In this document: piece by piece, positions 16,588 through 25,328 of the stretch
How positions within the stretch are numbered: position 1 is the first letter of the stretch
Layout: each line of letters begins with the position of its first letter
Assembly: GCA_022508505.1 (NCBI GenBank)
Contig: JAFLVC010000004.1
Location: forward strand, 1-64,000
DNA from: Clostridiales bacterium
GTDB lineage: Bacteria; Bacillota; Clostridia; Christensenellales; Pumilibacteraceae
DNA: 64,000 nt
Reading direction: 5' to 3'
Program-made: the position numbers and the translations under genes
The notes under the pieces: generated by a model
Databases searched by the model: none
Told to the model about the DNA's origin: nothing
Seen by the model: the letters and a program-made list of their open reading frames with translations, nothing else

Positions 16588-18144
16588 GTGATTAAGATTT
16601 ACGGAAACACCTACTACATGACGTGCGGCGAAGCGTGTTATATCGCTAAAGCGGACGGCGAGCTCATGCACGTCTGCTTCGGCAAGCGCATTGAGCCCGA
16701 GGACGACGCGAGCCTTCTCGGCGGCTCCGCAACGAGCGCATACAAAGAGGTCGACGACGACGATATAGCAGTCTACCGCGGCAATAAGCGCATAACGCCG
16801 CGCTTTGTCGTCGGCGGCGCCGAGATAGTCGAAAAGACCGCCGTGAGCGTTCTTCCCACACTTCGCGGAGAGGAGACGCTTAAAGTTACGGCGACGGACG
16901 AGGCGGAGGGTTTAGAACTCACGCTGTTTTACACGCCGTACATCAGAGGGGGCGTCGCGCGGCGCGCCGTACTCAAAAACGTTTCCGATAAATCCGTCAC
17001 GCTAAAGCGGCTTTCGAGCGGCGGCGCGGCGACGGGCGGTGGCAAAAAGCTCGATCTTTCGGACGGCTTGACCGTCGTCAAGACTACCGTCGGCGTTTAC
17101 GGCATATTCACGCTGTTCGCGGGCGATACGCGCACCTCGGTTTCGGACGGCAGGCTTTCGTCGGGCGCTGAAATATGCGCTACGGAGCTTAAGAGCGGCG
17201 AGAGCTTCTTTACGCCGGAAACCCTTCTCGTGTATTCGGATAACGGCGCGCACGGCGTGGTTCGCGCCTATCACGATATAATTAGAGAATACGGCGTTTC
17301 GGAGAGTCGCCTTTTAAAGCGGCGTCCGATTGTTGTGTACGCGCCCTTTGACGGCGGTGCGGAAAAGAACCGCAAGCGCATGGAAGCCGTCGCGGCGACG
17401 GGCGCGGACACCGTCGTTTTCGACGTTTCGTGCGGCGTGAAAAAGGCTAAAGAGCTTAAGGCCGCCGCCGACGGCGTGGGCATTAAAATAGGAATTAAGT
17501 GCGGCGTTTCGCATTACGACGAGCTGCTGTCCGTCGTAGACGCGTGCGGCGCGGAATACGTCGAGCTCGACTGCGAAGGGCTAAAGACATACGACGACGC
17601 GGCAATAGCGCACGCGCTTTACCTTTCGCTTAAAGACAATTATCCCGACGTCGAGATTGATTTTGCGGGCTCGAAAAGCGAGGGCGGCGCTTTCGACAGG
17701 CTAAAGCGCGTCTCACTGTCGCCAATCCCGCCGTGCGCGGCGCGTTACGTAGTCGACAGCGAGGCAATGCCGCTAAAGACGGCGTTCGACGTCGCGTCAT
17801 TCGGCGGGCTCGGCTACCGCTTCGATCCGCTCGAGCTCGGCGAGGGCGCGAGGCGGGCGGTGCGCGCGCAGATACTCAGCTATCAGGACGACGCGGAAAC
17901 CGTCAAGCTCGGCGACGTTTACGACATTGTCGGCGGCATAATGGTCGTCGGCAAGGACAAGGCCAAGGCGTACGCCGCGACCACCGGCGAGGCGAGGTTT
18001 TACGGACTCGACGAGCACAACCTCTATCACGTGCGGGAAATCGGCAAGACATTTTCTGGCGTCGCGCTCGCATATTACGGCTTTTCGGCGGACGGCGGCG
18101 AGACCGTCACCTACCACATAAGGCAGGTCGCAGATTATGAATAA
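16588..18144 (+). CDS. GH36-like protein (alpha-galactosidase fold), degenerate
   Basis: A 518-residue protein starting with GTG. Its order resembles family 36 glycosidases: an N-terminal beta-sandwich, then from about residue 245 a TIM-barrel beginning KRRPIVVYAPF. DTVVFDVSCG takes the place of the usual FVLDDGWFG-type strand. EYVELDCEG lies where GH36 enzymes have KWDMN with the nucleophile Asp, so that Asp may be kept. The glycine-rich SGGGGRFD loop is reduced to SKSEGGAFDR and the protein is about 200 residues shorter than usual. I regard it as a diverged or inactive relative. No sugar transporter is adjacent. Confidence 0.45.
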   Translation: MIKIYGNTYYMTCGEACYIAKADGELMHVCFGKRIEPEDDASLLGGSATSAYKEVDDDDIAVYRGNKRITPRFVVGGAEIVEKTAVSVLPTLRGEETLKVTATDEAEGLELTLFYTPYIRGGVARRAVLKNVSDKSVTLKRLSSGGAATGGGKKLDLSDGLTVVKTTVGVYGIFTLFAGDTRTSVSDGRLSSGAEICATELKSGESFFTPETLLVYSDNGAHGVVRAYHDIIREYGVSESRLLKRRPIVVYAPFDGGAEKNRKRMEAVAATGADTVVFDVSCGVKKAKELKAAADGVGIKIGIKCGVSHYDELLSVVDACGAEYVELDCEGLKTYDDAAIAHALYLSLKDNYPDVEIDFAGSKSEGGAFDRLKRVSLSPIPPCAARYVVDSEAMPLKTAFDVASFGGLGYRFDPLELGEGARRAVRAQILSYQDDAETVKLGDVYDIVGGIMVVGKDKAKAYAATTGEARFYGLDEHNLYHVREIGKTFSGVALAYYGFSADGGETVTYHIRQVADYE

Positions 18145-19003
18145 GACCGTCACCGTCAAAGCGCCCGCGACGAGCGCCAACCTCGGCGGGGGGTTCGACT
18201 GCCTCGGCGTCGCGCTCGAGCTTTACCACACCGTGACGGTCGGCTTTTCGAGCGAGCTTGTCATAGACAGTATCGACGGCAAATCGAGTAGCAAAAACGA
18301 CCTTTTGTACAGGTCGGTGAACGCGGTGTTCAAGAGGTTCGGAAAGGGCGACACGCCCGTCGGCATTGTTTCGAGGAGCGATATTCCGCGCGCGAGCGGG
18401 CTGGGCAGCAGCGCCGCCTGCATAGTGGCGGGCGTCATGGCGGCGAACGCGCTGCTTAACGAGCCGCTTACGCAAAAAGAGATGATAAACATTTGCGCCG
18501 AGCTCGACGGCCACCCCGACAATATCCTGCCTGCGATAGTGGGCGGTGTTACCGCCGCGTACAAGGACGGCGACGGGATAGGATATTTAAGAGCAGACGT
18601 GCCGAGCGGTTTGGTGTTTGCCGTCGCGACGCCGGGCTTTAAGCTGAAAACCGAAAAGGCGAGGGCGGCGCTTCCCGACAGCTATTCGCGGAGCGACTGC
18701 GTGTACTCGCTCTCCCGCGCCGTCGTAACATTCGGCGCGTTCGCGCTCGGCAAAATCGACATGCTAAAGGCGGTGGACGACAGGCTGCACCAGCCGTACC
18801 GCGCGCCGCTCATAAACGGTTACGCCGATGTTAAAAATGCGGTCGCGGCGGCGGGTGCGATTTCGAGCTGCATTTCGGGCGCGGGGCCCACTGTTATTGC
18901 GTTCTTCGACGACGAAGAAAAGGCGAAAAAGACGACGGTTCCCGACGGGTGGACGCTTAGAGTATTGAGGGCGGAGCAGAACGGAGCGGAGCTCATAAGA
19001 TAA
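18137..19003 (+). CDS. thrB: Homoserine kinase (GHMP family)
   Basis: A 288-residue GHMP kinase that would phosphorylate homoserine in threonine synthesis. Diagnostic segments are PATSANLGGGFDCLGVAL near the N-terminus and RASGLGSSAACIVAG (residues about 84-98), the phosphate-binding loop. A glycine-rich SGAGPTVIAFF motif lies near the C-terminus. It overlaps the preceding gene by eight bases. No thrC or homoserine dehydrogenase is present in the window. The final codons (LIR and TAA) are made by the ATAAGATAAG repeat that begins the downstream island. Confidence 0.9.
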   Translation: MNKTVTVKAPATSANLGGGFDCLGVALELYHTVTVGFSSELVIDSIDGKSSSKNDLLYRSVNAVFKRFGKGDTPVGIVSRSDIPRASGLGSSAACIVAGVMAANALLNEPLTQKEMINICAELDGHPDNILPAIVGGVTAAYKDGDGIGYLRADVPSGLVFAVATPGFKLKTEKARAALPDSYSRSDCVYSLSRAVVTFGAFALGKIDMLKAVDDRLHQPYRAPLINGYADVKNAVAAAGAISSCISGAGPTVIAFFDDEEKAKKTTVPDGWTLRVLRAEQNGAELIR

Positions 19004-19383
19004 GAGATAAGAGATAAGAGATAAGAGGGACAGTCCCTCAGTCAGCCATTCGGCTGACAGCTCCCCTTACACAGGGGAGCCGAATAAAGAGGAAGCGCGG
19101 GATAGAAAGATGCCCGCGCTTTTTTGCGGCTTCGCCTAGATCCCTCGACTTCGCTCGGGATGATGGCAGTAATTGCAAATCTACTCTTTCGGAGTGAGCG
19201 TGCTCATAACTCCCATCATTTCGACCGAAGTGAGCGTAGCGAACGAAGCGGAGAAACCAAGGCGTAGCCGCAAAGCGCCGGTCTTATTTATCCGGCGCTT
19301 CAATAATCATTCATTATTATCTATTCAATATTCATTATTCATTTAGCCGCGGGGACGCGTTTAAGCGTTCCCGCGGCGCTTTC
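18986..19383 (+). repeat. Mosaic repeat island after thrB with terminal hairpin
   Basis: This holds AGATAAG tandem repeats overlapping the thrB stop, an R1 variant (19031-19081, TTACACAGGGG instead of TTATTAAGGGG), and the GGAAGCGCGGG...GCCCGCGCTTTTTT hairpin (about 19091-19125). A GATCCCTCGAC...GGGATGATGG arm and a diverged inverse arm follow, then ATTCATT-rich DNA ending in TTAGCCGC (19343-19350). At 19346-19377 a 13-bp near-perfect hairpin (GCCGCGGGGACGC with its complement) gives another possible terminator. No gene is seen. Confidence 0.82.
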
Positions 19384-19426
19384 ATTCACCTCTCTAAACA
19401 CTTGTCTATTAAATATATAATTATTA

Positions 19427-19520
19427 TTCTATATATTGTGGTGGTTGTAGAAAAAAATTTTTAAAAACCACAATATATTGTGGTAAAAGCCTTGACATGG
19501 GGATATGGGTGTGCTATACT
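19427..19520 (+). promoter_or_regulatory. nrdD promoter with two NrdR-box-like palindromes
   Basis: The perfect 18-bp palindrome ACCACAATATATTGTGGT lies at 19467-19484. A half-conserved copy (TCTATATATTGTGGT) ends at 19442, exactly 42 bp earlier, about four helical turns. Eight bases after the second box come TTGACA (19492-19497), 17 bp and TATACT (19515-19520). These boxes match the known NrdR operator type upstream of ribonucleotide reductase genes, where ATP/dATP-loaded NrdR represses. The leader to the ATG at 19619 is about 92 nt. Confidence 0.85.
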
Positions 19521-19618
19521 GTGTCCATTGCGGCAAAACGTCATAACGGGATATGAAAAGTCGGCGTGCTTAACGCGACTGTGTCCCTTTGACCGCAAAA
19601 AGCCGCAGGGAGGGTTTC

Positions 19619-22057
19619 ATGTATAAAGTAGTCAAAAGAGACGGAAAGCACAGCGAGTTCGACATCTCCAAGATCAGCGATGCCGTAAGAAAAGCTTTCG
19701 ACGCCACCAACAAGCAGTACAATCACGATATAATCGATTTGATTGCGCTTCGCGTCACTGCCGACTTTGCCGACAAGGTAAAGGGCGGGCTCATCGCCGT
19801 CGAGGACATTCAGGACAGCGTCGAGCGCGTGCTCATTCAGGCGGGCTACGCGGACATCGCCAAGGCGTACATACTGTACCGCAAGCAGCGCGAAAAGATC
19901 CGCAACATGAAGTCCACCATACTCGACTACAAAGAGCTCGTGGACAGCTACGTCAAGGCTTCCGACTGGCGCGTCAAGGAGAACTCCACCGTCACGTACT
20001 CGGTGGGCGGTCTCATTCTGTCCAACTCGGGCGCGATAACCGCCAACTATTGGCTTTCGGAAATATACGACGACGAGATAGCTCAGGCGCACCGCAACGC
20101 CGATATCCACATTCACGATATGTCCATGCTCACCGGCTACTGCGCGGGCTGGTCGCTCCGTCAGCTCATTCAAGAGGGCTTAGGCGGCATTTCGGGCAAG
20201 ATAAGCTCGTCGCCCGCGAGCCATCTTGCGACGCTGTGCAACCAGATGGTCAACTTCCTCGGCATCATGCAAAACGAGTGGGCGGGCGCACAGGCGTTTT
20301 CGTCATTCGATACCTATCTCGCGCCGTTCGTCAAAAAGGACGGACTGTCCTACAACGAGGTCAAAAAGTGCATTGAGTCGTTTATCTACGGCGTCAACAC
20401 GCCGTCGCGTTGGGGCACGCAGGCGCCTTTCAGTAATATAACGCTCGACTGGACGTGCCCGCCCGACCTTGCCGAACAGCAGGCGATTGTAGGCGGCAAG
20501 CCCATGGACTTCAAGTATAAGGACTGCAAGAAGGAAATGGACATGGTCAACAAGGCGTTCATCGAGATCATGATCGAGGGCGACGCCAACGGCCGCGGCT
20601 TCCAATACCCCATACCGACGTACTCCATTACGCGCGACTTCGACTGGTCGGAGACCGAGAACAACAAGCTGCTCTTCGAGATGGCGGCAAAATACGGCAC
20701 GCCGTACTTCTCCAATTACATCAACTCCGACATGGAGCCGTCCGACATCCGCAGTATGTGCTGCCGCCTGCGCCTCGACCTTCGCGAGCTTCGCAAAAAG
20801 TCGGGCGGGTTCTTCGGAAGCGGCGAGAGCACAGGCTCTGTCGGCGTCGTCACGCTCAACATGCCCCGCCTTGCGTACCTTTCCGAGAACGAAGAAGATT
20901 TCTACGTGCGGCTGGACAAGCTGATGGATATTTCGGCGCGCTCGCTCAAAATCAAGCGCGACATCATCACCAAGCTCATGAACGAGGGGCTGTACCCTTA
21001 CACCAAGCGCTACCTCGGAACCTTCGATAACCACTTCTCGACGATCGGACTTGTCGGCATGAACGAGGCGTGTCTCAACGCCAAGTGGCTCAAGTGCAAC
21101 CTTATAGATAAGAAGGCGCAGGCCTTTGCGCAGGACGTCCTCAACCACATGAGGGAAAGGCTCGTCATTTACCAAGAGCAGTACGGCGACCTTTACAACC
21201 TCGAAGCGACTCCCGCCGAGTCGACGACGTACCGCCTCGCAAAGCACGACAAGGAGCGCTATCCCGAAATCATCACCGCCAACGAGAACGGCACGCCGTA
21301 CTACACCAATAGCTCGCACCTTCCCGTCGGCTATACCGAGGACGTGTTCTCGGCGCTCGACATTCAGGACGAGTTGCAGACGCTGTACACCTCGGGCACC
21401 GTTTTCCACACCTTCCTCGGCGAAAAGCTTCCCGACTGGAAGGCGGCGGCAAAGCTTGTCAGGACGGTTGCAGAAAACTACCGTCTGCCGTACTTCACGC
21501 TGTCGCCGACGTACTCGGTGTGCCGCGACCACGGCTATATCGCGGGCGAGGTTTACGACTGCCCCAAGTGCGGCAAAAAGACGGAGGTCAACAGCCGCAT
21601 AACCGGATACTACCGTCCCGTTCAGAACTGGAACGCGGGCAAGGAACAGGAGTTCAAGGACCGCAAGGTTTACAACACCATGAAATACGACACGCCGCAC
21701 ACCGGCCACAAAAAGGCTTGCGATTGCGCTTCGGAGGAAGCCGCGGCAACGACCAAGGCGGGAGCTCGGCTCATGCTGTTCACAACCTCCACTTGCCCTA
21801 AGTGCAAGGTAGCAATCCCCATGCTCGAGGAAGCGGGAATCGCGGTCGAGATTATAAACGCCAACAAGGACCCCGAACAGGCGATAAAGTACGGCGTAAA
21901 GAAAGCGCCGACGCTCGTCGCGGACGACGGCGAGACCGTTGTAAAATACGCGGACATCGCAGGCGTCAAACAGTTTATCGATTCGGTCAAGGCGAGCAAG
22001 GTGGACGTCGGCTCGGTCAAAAAAGTGAGAGCGAACAGTAAAAATGCAAATGCTTGA
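19619..22057 (+). CDS. nrdD: Anaerobic ribonucleotide reductase fused to a C-terminal redoxin
   Basis: An 812-residue glycyl-radical enzyme that reduces ribonucleoside triphosphates. Residues 1-95 form an ATP-cone allosteric domain; the catalytic barrel follows. The zinc site is seen as VCRDHGYI plus CPKC (C648, C651), and the radical glycine is in RITGYY (G663). From about residue 715 there is an added domain with CPKC (C726, C729) and a KAPTLV cis-proline loop, a glutaredoxin/thioredoxin fold. The start ATG at 19619 has GGAGGG upstream. trxB overlaps its 3' end, so the likely electron path is NADPH, TrxB, fused redoxin, active site, as in thioredoxin-dependent rather than formate-dependent NrdD enzymes. 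The activase gene nrdG is not in the window. Confidence 0.93.
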   Translation: MYKVVKRDGKHSEFDISKISDAVRKAFDATNKQYNHDIIDLIALRVTADFADKVKGGLIAVEDIQDSVERVLIQAGYADIAKAYILYRKQREKIRNMKSTILDYKELVDSYVKASDWRVKENSTVTYSVGGLILSNSGAITANYWLSEIYDDEIAQAHRNADIHIHDMSMLTGYCAGWSLRQLIQEGLGGISGKISSSPASHLATLCNQMVNFLGIMQNEWAGAQAFSSFDTYLAPFVKKDGLSYNEVKKCIESFIYGVNTPSRWGTQAPFSNITLDWTCPPDLAEQQAIVGGKPMDFKYKDCKKEMDMVNKAFIEIMIEGDANGRGFQYPIPTYSITRDFDWSETENNKLLFEMAAKYGTPYFSNYINSDMEPSDIRSMCCRLRLDLRELRKKSGGFFGSGESTGSVGVVTLNMPRLAYLSENEEDFYVRLDKLMDISARSLKIKRDIITKLMNEGLYPYTKRYLGTFDNHFSTIGLVGMNEACLNAKWLKCNLIDKKAQAFAQDVLNHMRERLVIYQEQYGDLYNLEATPAESTTYRLAKHDKERYPEIITANENGTPYYTNSSHLPVGYTEDVFSALDIQDELQTLYTSGTVFHTFLGEKLPDWKAAAKLVRTVAENYRLPYFTLSPTYSVCRDHGYIAGEVYDCPKCGKKTEVNSRITGYYRPVQNWNAGKEQEFKDRKVYNTMKYDTPHTGHKKACDCASEEAAATTKAGARLMLFTTSTCPKCKVAIPMLEEAGIAVEIINANKDPEQAIKYGVKKAPTLVADDGETVVKYADIAGVKQFIDSVKASKVDVGSVKKVRANSKNANA

Positions 22058-22940
22058 TTTTATAATTATAGGCGGCGGAACGGCGGGCTTAAGCTCCGCC
22101 GTTTACGCATGCAGGGCGAATAAGAATACGCTCGTCATAGAGCGCGAGGCGTTCGGCGGCCAGATAGTGGACGCGCCGACCGTCGAGAACTACCCTGGAA
22201 TACAGAGCATTTCGGGCGCGCAGTTCGCTTCCGACCTGTTCGATCAGGCGGAGAATGCGGGCGCGACCTTCAAGTGCGAGAGCGTTTTGAGCGTCGAGAA
22301 AAAGGGCGACACGGTAGTCGTCACGACCGACCGCGACAAGTACGAGGCGAGGGCGGTCATTATCGCCGCGGGCTGTGAGCACCGTAGGCTCGGCATTTAC
22401 GGCGAGGATATGCTCGTAGGATCGGGCGTCAGCTACTGCGCGCTGTGCGACGGCGCGTTCTTCAAGGACAGGACGGTCGCCGTCGTAGGCGGGGGCAACG
22501 CCGCAATAACGGACGCGCTGTACCTTGCGGGGCTGTGCAAAACGGTGTACATCATTCACCGTCGCGACGAGTTCAGAGCGGAGCCGGCGCTTGTAGAGCG
22601 GTGCAGACAGCTAAACACCGTGCGGTTTATAACCAACGCGACCGTTTCCGATTTGAAAGGCGACGAAGAACTCAACGCCGTGGAGCTCAACGTCGGCGGC
22701 AAAAAACAGACGCTCGCCGTCGACGGGCTTTTCGTGGCGATCGGGCAACAGCCCGACAACAAGGCGTTCGGCGTCAAGCTCGACGATTCGGGCTACATAC
22801 TGACCGACGCGTGCTGCCGCACGAATATTAAAGGCATTTACGCCGCAGGCGATTGCAGGCAAAAGACGGTGCGCCAGCTCACCACCGCCGCCGCCGACGG
22901 CGCCATTGCCGTCGCGACCGCAATCGAAGATTTGTTTTAA
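22044..22940 (+). CDS. trxB: Thioredoxin reductase
   Basis: A 298-residue FAD/NADPH flavoprotein with the FAD motif GGGTAGLSSAVYA near the N-terminus, redox pair CALC (about residues 131-134), NADPH motif VVGGGNAAITDAL, and a C-terminal GDC segment for FAD. It overlaps the nrdD stop by 14 bases, with alternative ATGs at 22044 and 22050. Cotranscription with nrdD and the redoxin domain fused to NrdD suggest that it powers nucleotide reduction, besides serving the thioredoxin at 8.8 kb. Confidence 0.94.
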   Translation: MQMLDFIIIGGGTAGLSSAVYACRANKNTLVIEREAFGGQIVDAPTVENYPGIQSISGAQFASDLFDQAENAGATFKCESVLSVEKKGDTVVVTTDRDKYEARAVIIAAGCEHRRLGIYGEDMLVGSGVSYCALCDGAFFKDRTVAVVGGGNAAITDALYLAGLCKTVYIIHRRDEFRAEPALVERCRQLNTVRFITNATVSDLKGDEELNAVELNVGGKKQTLAVDGLFVAIGQQPDNKAFGVKLDDSGYILTDACCRTNIKGIYAAGDCRQKTVRQLTTAAADGAIAVATAIEDLF

Positions 22941-22950
22941 TCGCCTTTAA

Positions 22951-24798
22951 ATGGATTTTTTCGAGAGCGACAACTTTAATGCGCAGGAGATTGCGGAAGA
23001 GCGCGAGCACCTAAGTAGGACGCTCGCGCTTATCAAAGAGCAGATAGACCTACTCGAGAATGACGGGTTTTCTTACCGTGCCGTCGACATTTACGACGAG
23101 CAGGACATAGAAGAATACCGTACCGACAAGTTTCGGCACGACGAGAGAAAGCGCGACATTCGCATACTGAAGAACGCATTAAAAACGCCGTACTTTGCGC
23201 GCATGAGGCTCAAGCAGGTTGCTGCCGTCGACCGTTACGACGCGCCGTCCATGACGAGGGCGAGGAATCTTTCCGACTTCGATTCGCTCCCCGTCGACGC
23301 GGATATCTACGTCGGGGCGAACGTCATTTTTTACAAGGACAAGATTTTGGTGTACTCGCACAATTCGCCGCTCGGCAACCGCGTTTACGACAGGTTCGAG
23401 GGCGGGGTGATCGAGTACGGCGGGTACAAGTACGAGGTGCAGTTCCGCAGGAAGTTCGACATACGTAACGGCGTGCTCGAAGCCGTCTTTCAGGACTATT
23501 CCAAGGACAACGGCGGCGTCGTGTACGACAAGTTCCTCGCGCACATGCTAAAGGTCAAGCGCGGCGACAAACGGCTTACGGACATCATTCCGACCATTCA
23601 GGCCAATCAGAACGCGATAATCACGCGCCCCGCCGACGAAAATGCCGTCGTTTCGGGGTGCGCCGGCTGCGGCAAAACCATGATACTTTTGCAGCGGCTC
23701 GAGTACCTGTCGTTCAATAAAAAATTGGAGCTAAGTAACGCGCTTGTCGTGTGCCCGTCCGAGCGGTACAAGGAGCATATTCAGCCCGTCGTCGACGACC
23801 TCATGATAGGCGCGGCGCGGCGCGTGACGCTTGCCGAGCTGTACCGCGAGCTCATACTTTCCATGAGCGGCATAGGTTCGCGCGGCAGGCGAGCTCTCGT
23901 CGGCGACATCGCGGGCGACGAGACGCTCGACAGCGCGACGGTAACGGCGTGCTATTCCGATGAGATTAAGCGCAAGCTGATAGGTGCGCTAAAGCCGTTA
24001 AAGCTCGCGTACTCCGCGCGGTATGCCGTGTACAAAGAAAAGCTTGCCGAGTACGAGCGCGAGGTCGATTTTGCGCGGAGCTCCGGTTTTTCGACGACGG
24101 CCGAAAAGCCCAAGATGCCCAGCGTGGACGTCGACCTCAATAAGCTTACGTTTTTGCCGCGGCTCGGCGCAGGGCTTACGAAGGCAAAGCTGTATCTTCT
24201 TTTGACGGCGTACTGTTACGTGCTCGGAAAGCCCAAGTTTTCGTGCGCGCTCTTTATCGACGAGGGGCAGGAGTACTATCTCAACGAGTACAGGCTTCTC
24301 GCCGAGTGCACCAAGGCGACCGTCAATATCTACGGCGACGAGAATCAACAGCTCGATATTGAGCGCGGCATAGGCAGCTTCGACAAGCTTTCCGAGCTGT
24401 GGAACACGCCTCGCTATGCGCTCAACGAGAACTACCGCAACGCGCGCGAGATAACGGCGTTTGTCAACGATCTTCTCGGCATGAACGTGACGTCGCTCGG
24501 GCTTGACGGCGGAACGGTCGAGCACATCGGCTTTGATAAGCTTCGCGACGAGGTGATGAAATCGGTGTCGGCGGGCGACCGCGTGGCGGTCATATACTCG
24601 CCGTCGGATATGGAAACAGCGGACGCGCTTCACGCGCTCGACGGCATTTCTCGGTACGTCTGCACCGTTAAAGAGAGCAAGGGCCTCGAGTACGAGCGCG
24701 TGTTTGCTTGCGGCAAGATGACGGATAGAGAGAAGTATGTCGCGTATACTCGCGCACTTGCGCATTTGTATATATGTGAAGCACCACTGCGCGGCTAA
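22951..24798 (+). CDS. HelD-like superfamily 1 helicase/ATPase
   Basis: A 615-residue UvrD/Rep-type NTPase. The N-terminus (1-60) is a helical coiled coil, as in HelD proteins that clear stalled RNA polymerase. Walker A is SGCAGCGKT (235-243), Walker B is FIDEGQEYY (near 437), motif III-like YGDENQQLD follows, and the C-terminal VKESKGLEY and YVAYTRA motifs are present. It is shorter than typical HelD. It lies ten bases after trxB. The last residues and stop codon (APLRG, TAA at 24796-24798) are encoded by the first unit of a dispersed repeat, CACTGCGCGGCTAAGATA, which is duplicated right after the gene. Confidence 0.8.
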   Translation: MDFFESDNFNAQEIAEEREHLSRTLALIKEQIDLLENDGFSYRAVDIYDEQDIEEYRTDKFRHDERKRDIRILKNALKTPYFARMRLKQVAAVDRYDAPSMTRARNLSDFDSLPVDADIYVGANVIFYKDKILVYSHNSPLGNRVYDRFEGGVIEYGGYKYEVQFRRKFDIRNGVLEAVFQDYSKDNGGVVYDKFLAHMLKVKRGDKRLTDIIPTIQANQNAIITRPADENAVVSGCAGCGKTMILLQRLEYLSFNKKLELSNALVVCPSERYKEHIQPVVDDLMIGAARRVTLAELYRELILSMSGIGSRGRRALVGDIAGDETLDSATVTACYSDEIKRKLIGALKPLKLAYSARYAVYKEKLAEYEREVDFARSSGFSTTAEKPKMPSVDVDLNKLTFLPRLGAGLTKAKLYLLLTAYCYVLGKPKFSCALFIDEGQEYYLNEYRLLAECTKATVNIYGDENQQLDIERGIGSFDKLSELWNTPRYALNENYRNAREITAFVNDLLGMNVTSLGLDGGTVEHIGFDKLRDEVMKSVSAGDRVAVIYSPSDMETADALHALDGISRYVCTVKESKGLEYERVFACGKMTDREKYVAYTRALAHLYICEAPLRG

Positions 24799-25262
24799 GA
24801 TAGAATCGCCACTGCGTGGCTAAGATAAGAAATAAGAGATAAGAAATAAAAGATAAGAATTGAGGGACAGTCCCTCAGTCGCTTACGGCGACAGGTCTTA
24901 CACAGGGGAGCCGAATAAAGAGGAAGCGCGGGATTTAGATGCCCGCGCTTTTTTGCGGCTTCGCCTAGATCCCTCCGCTGCGCACTTCGTGCTTCGGTCG
25001 GGATGATGGGTAAACGGCACGCACTTTTGAAAAGGCGCACTCTACTGCCATCATCCCGAGCAACGTCGAGGGATCCAGGCGCTTTGCGCCGCATTCTATT
25101 AAATCCGCGGCGAACCCGCGACCGCAATTATTCATTCTTATCTATTCACTATTCATTTTTCACATCCCCTCAGTCGGCGCCATCGTCGCCGACAGCTCCC
25201 CTTATTAAGGGGAGCCGAATAAAGAGGAAGCGTGTTTATTCTCGCTAATAAATGACAAAAAC
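24782..25262 (+). repeat. Mosaic repeat island between the helicase gene and purF
   Basis: Components in order are two copies of CACTGCG(C/T)GGCTAAGATA (about 24785 and 24811), AGATAAG repeats, a shortened R1 (24869-24912), a GGAAGCGCGGG...GCCCGCGCTTTTTT terminator-like hairpin (24922-24954), a large inverted repeat (24955-25008 with 25048-25092), AATTATTCATTC sequence, a full R1 (25161-25216), and a truncated GGAAGCG start. No gene is supported in this 530-base gap. Confidence 0.85.
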
Positions 25263-25264
25263 GA

Positions 25265-25293
25265 TTGCGTATTTTCTTGTCGTATGGTATACT
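25265..25293 (+). promoter_or_regulatory. purF promoter
   Basis: TTGCGT (25265-25270), 17 bp, TATACT (25288-25293). Start predicted near 25300, with a leader of about 29 nt ending in GGGGGCTAACTT before the ATG. I see no purine riboswitch or obvious PurR box. Confidence 0.65.
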
Positions 25294-25328
25294 TAATCTA
25301 TCCACTACACATACTCGGGGGCTAACTT

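Noticed and set aside
20303-21709. 468-codon minus-strand frame inside nrdD
   Set aside because: It is opposite a confidently identified gene in GC-rich DNA, where antisense frames without stops are frequent.
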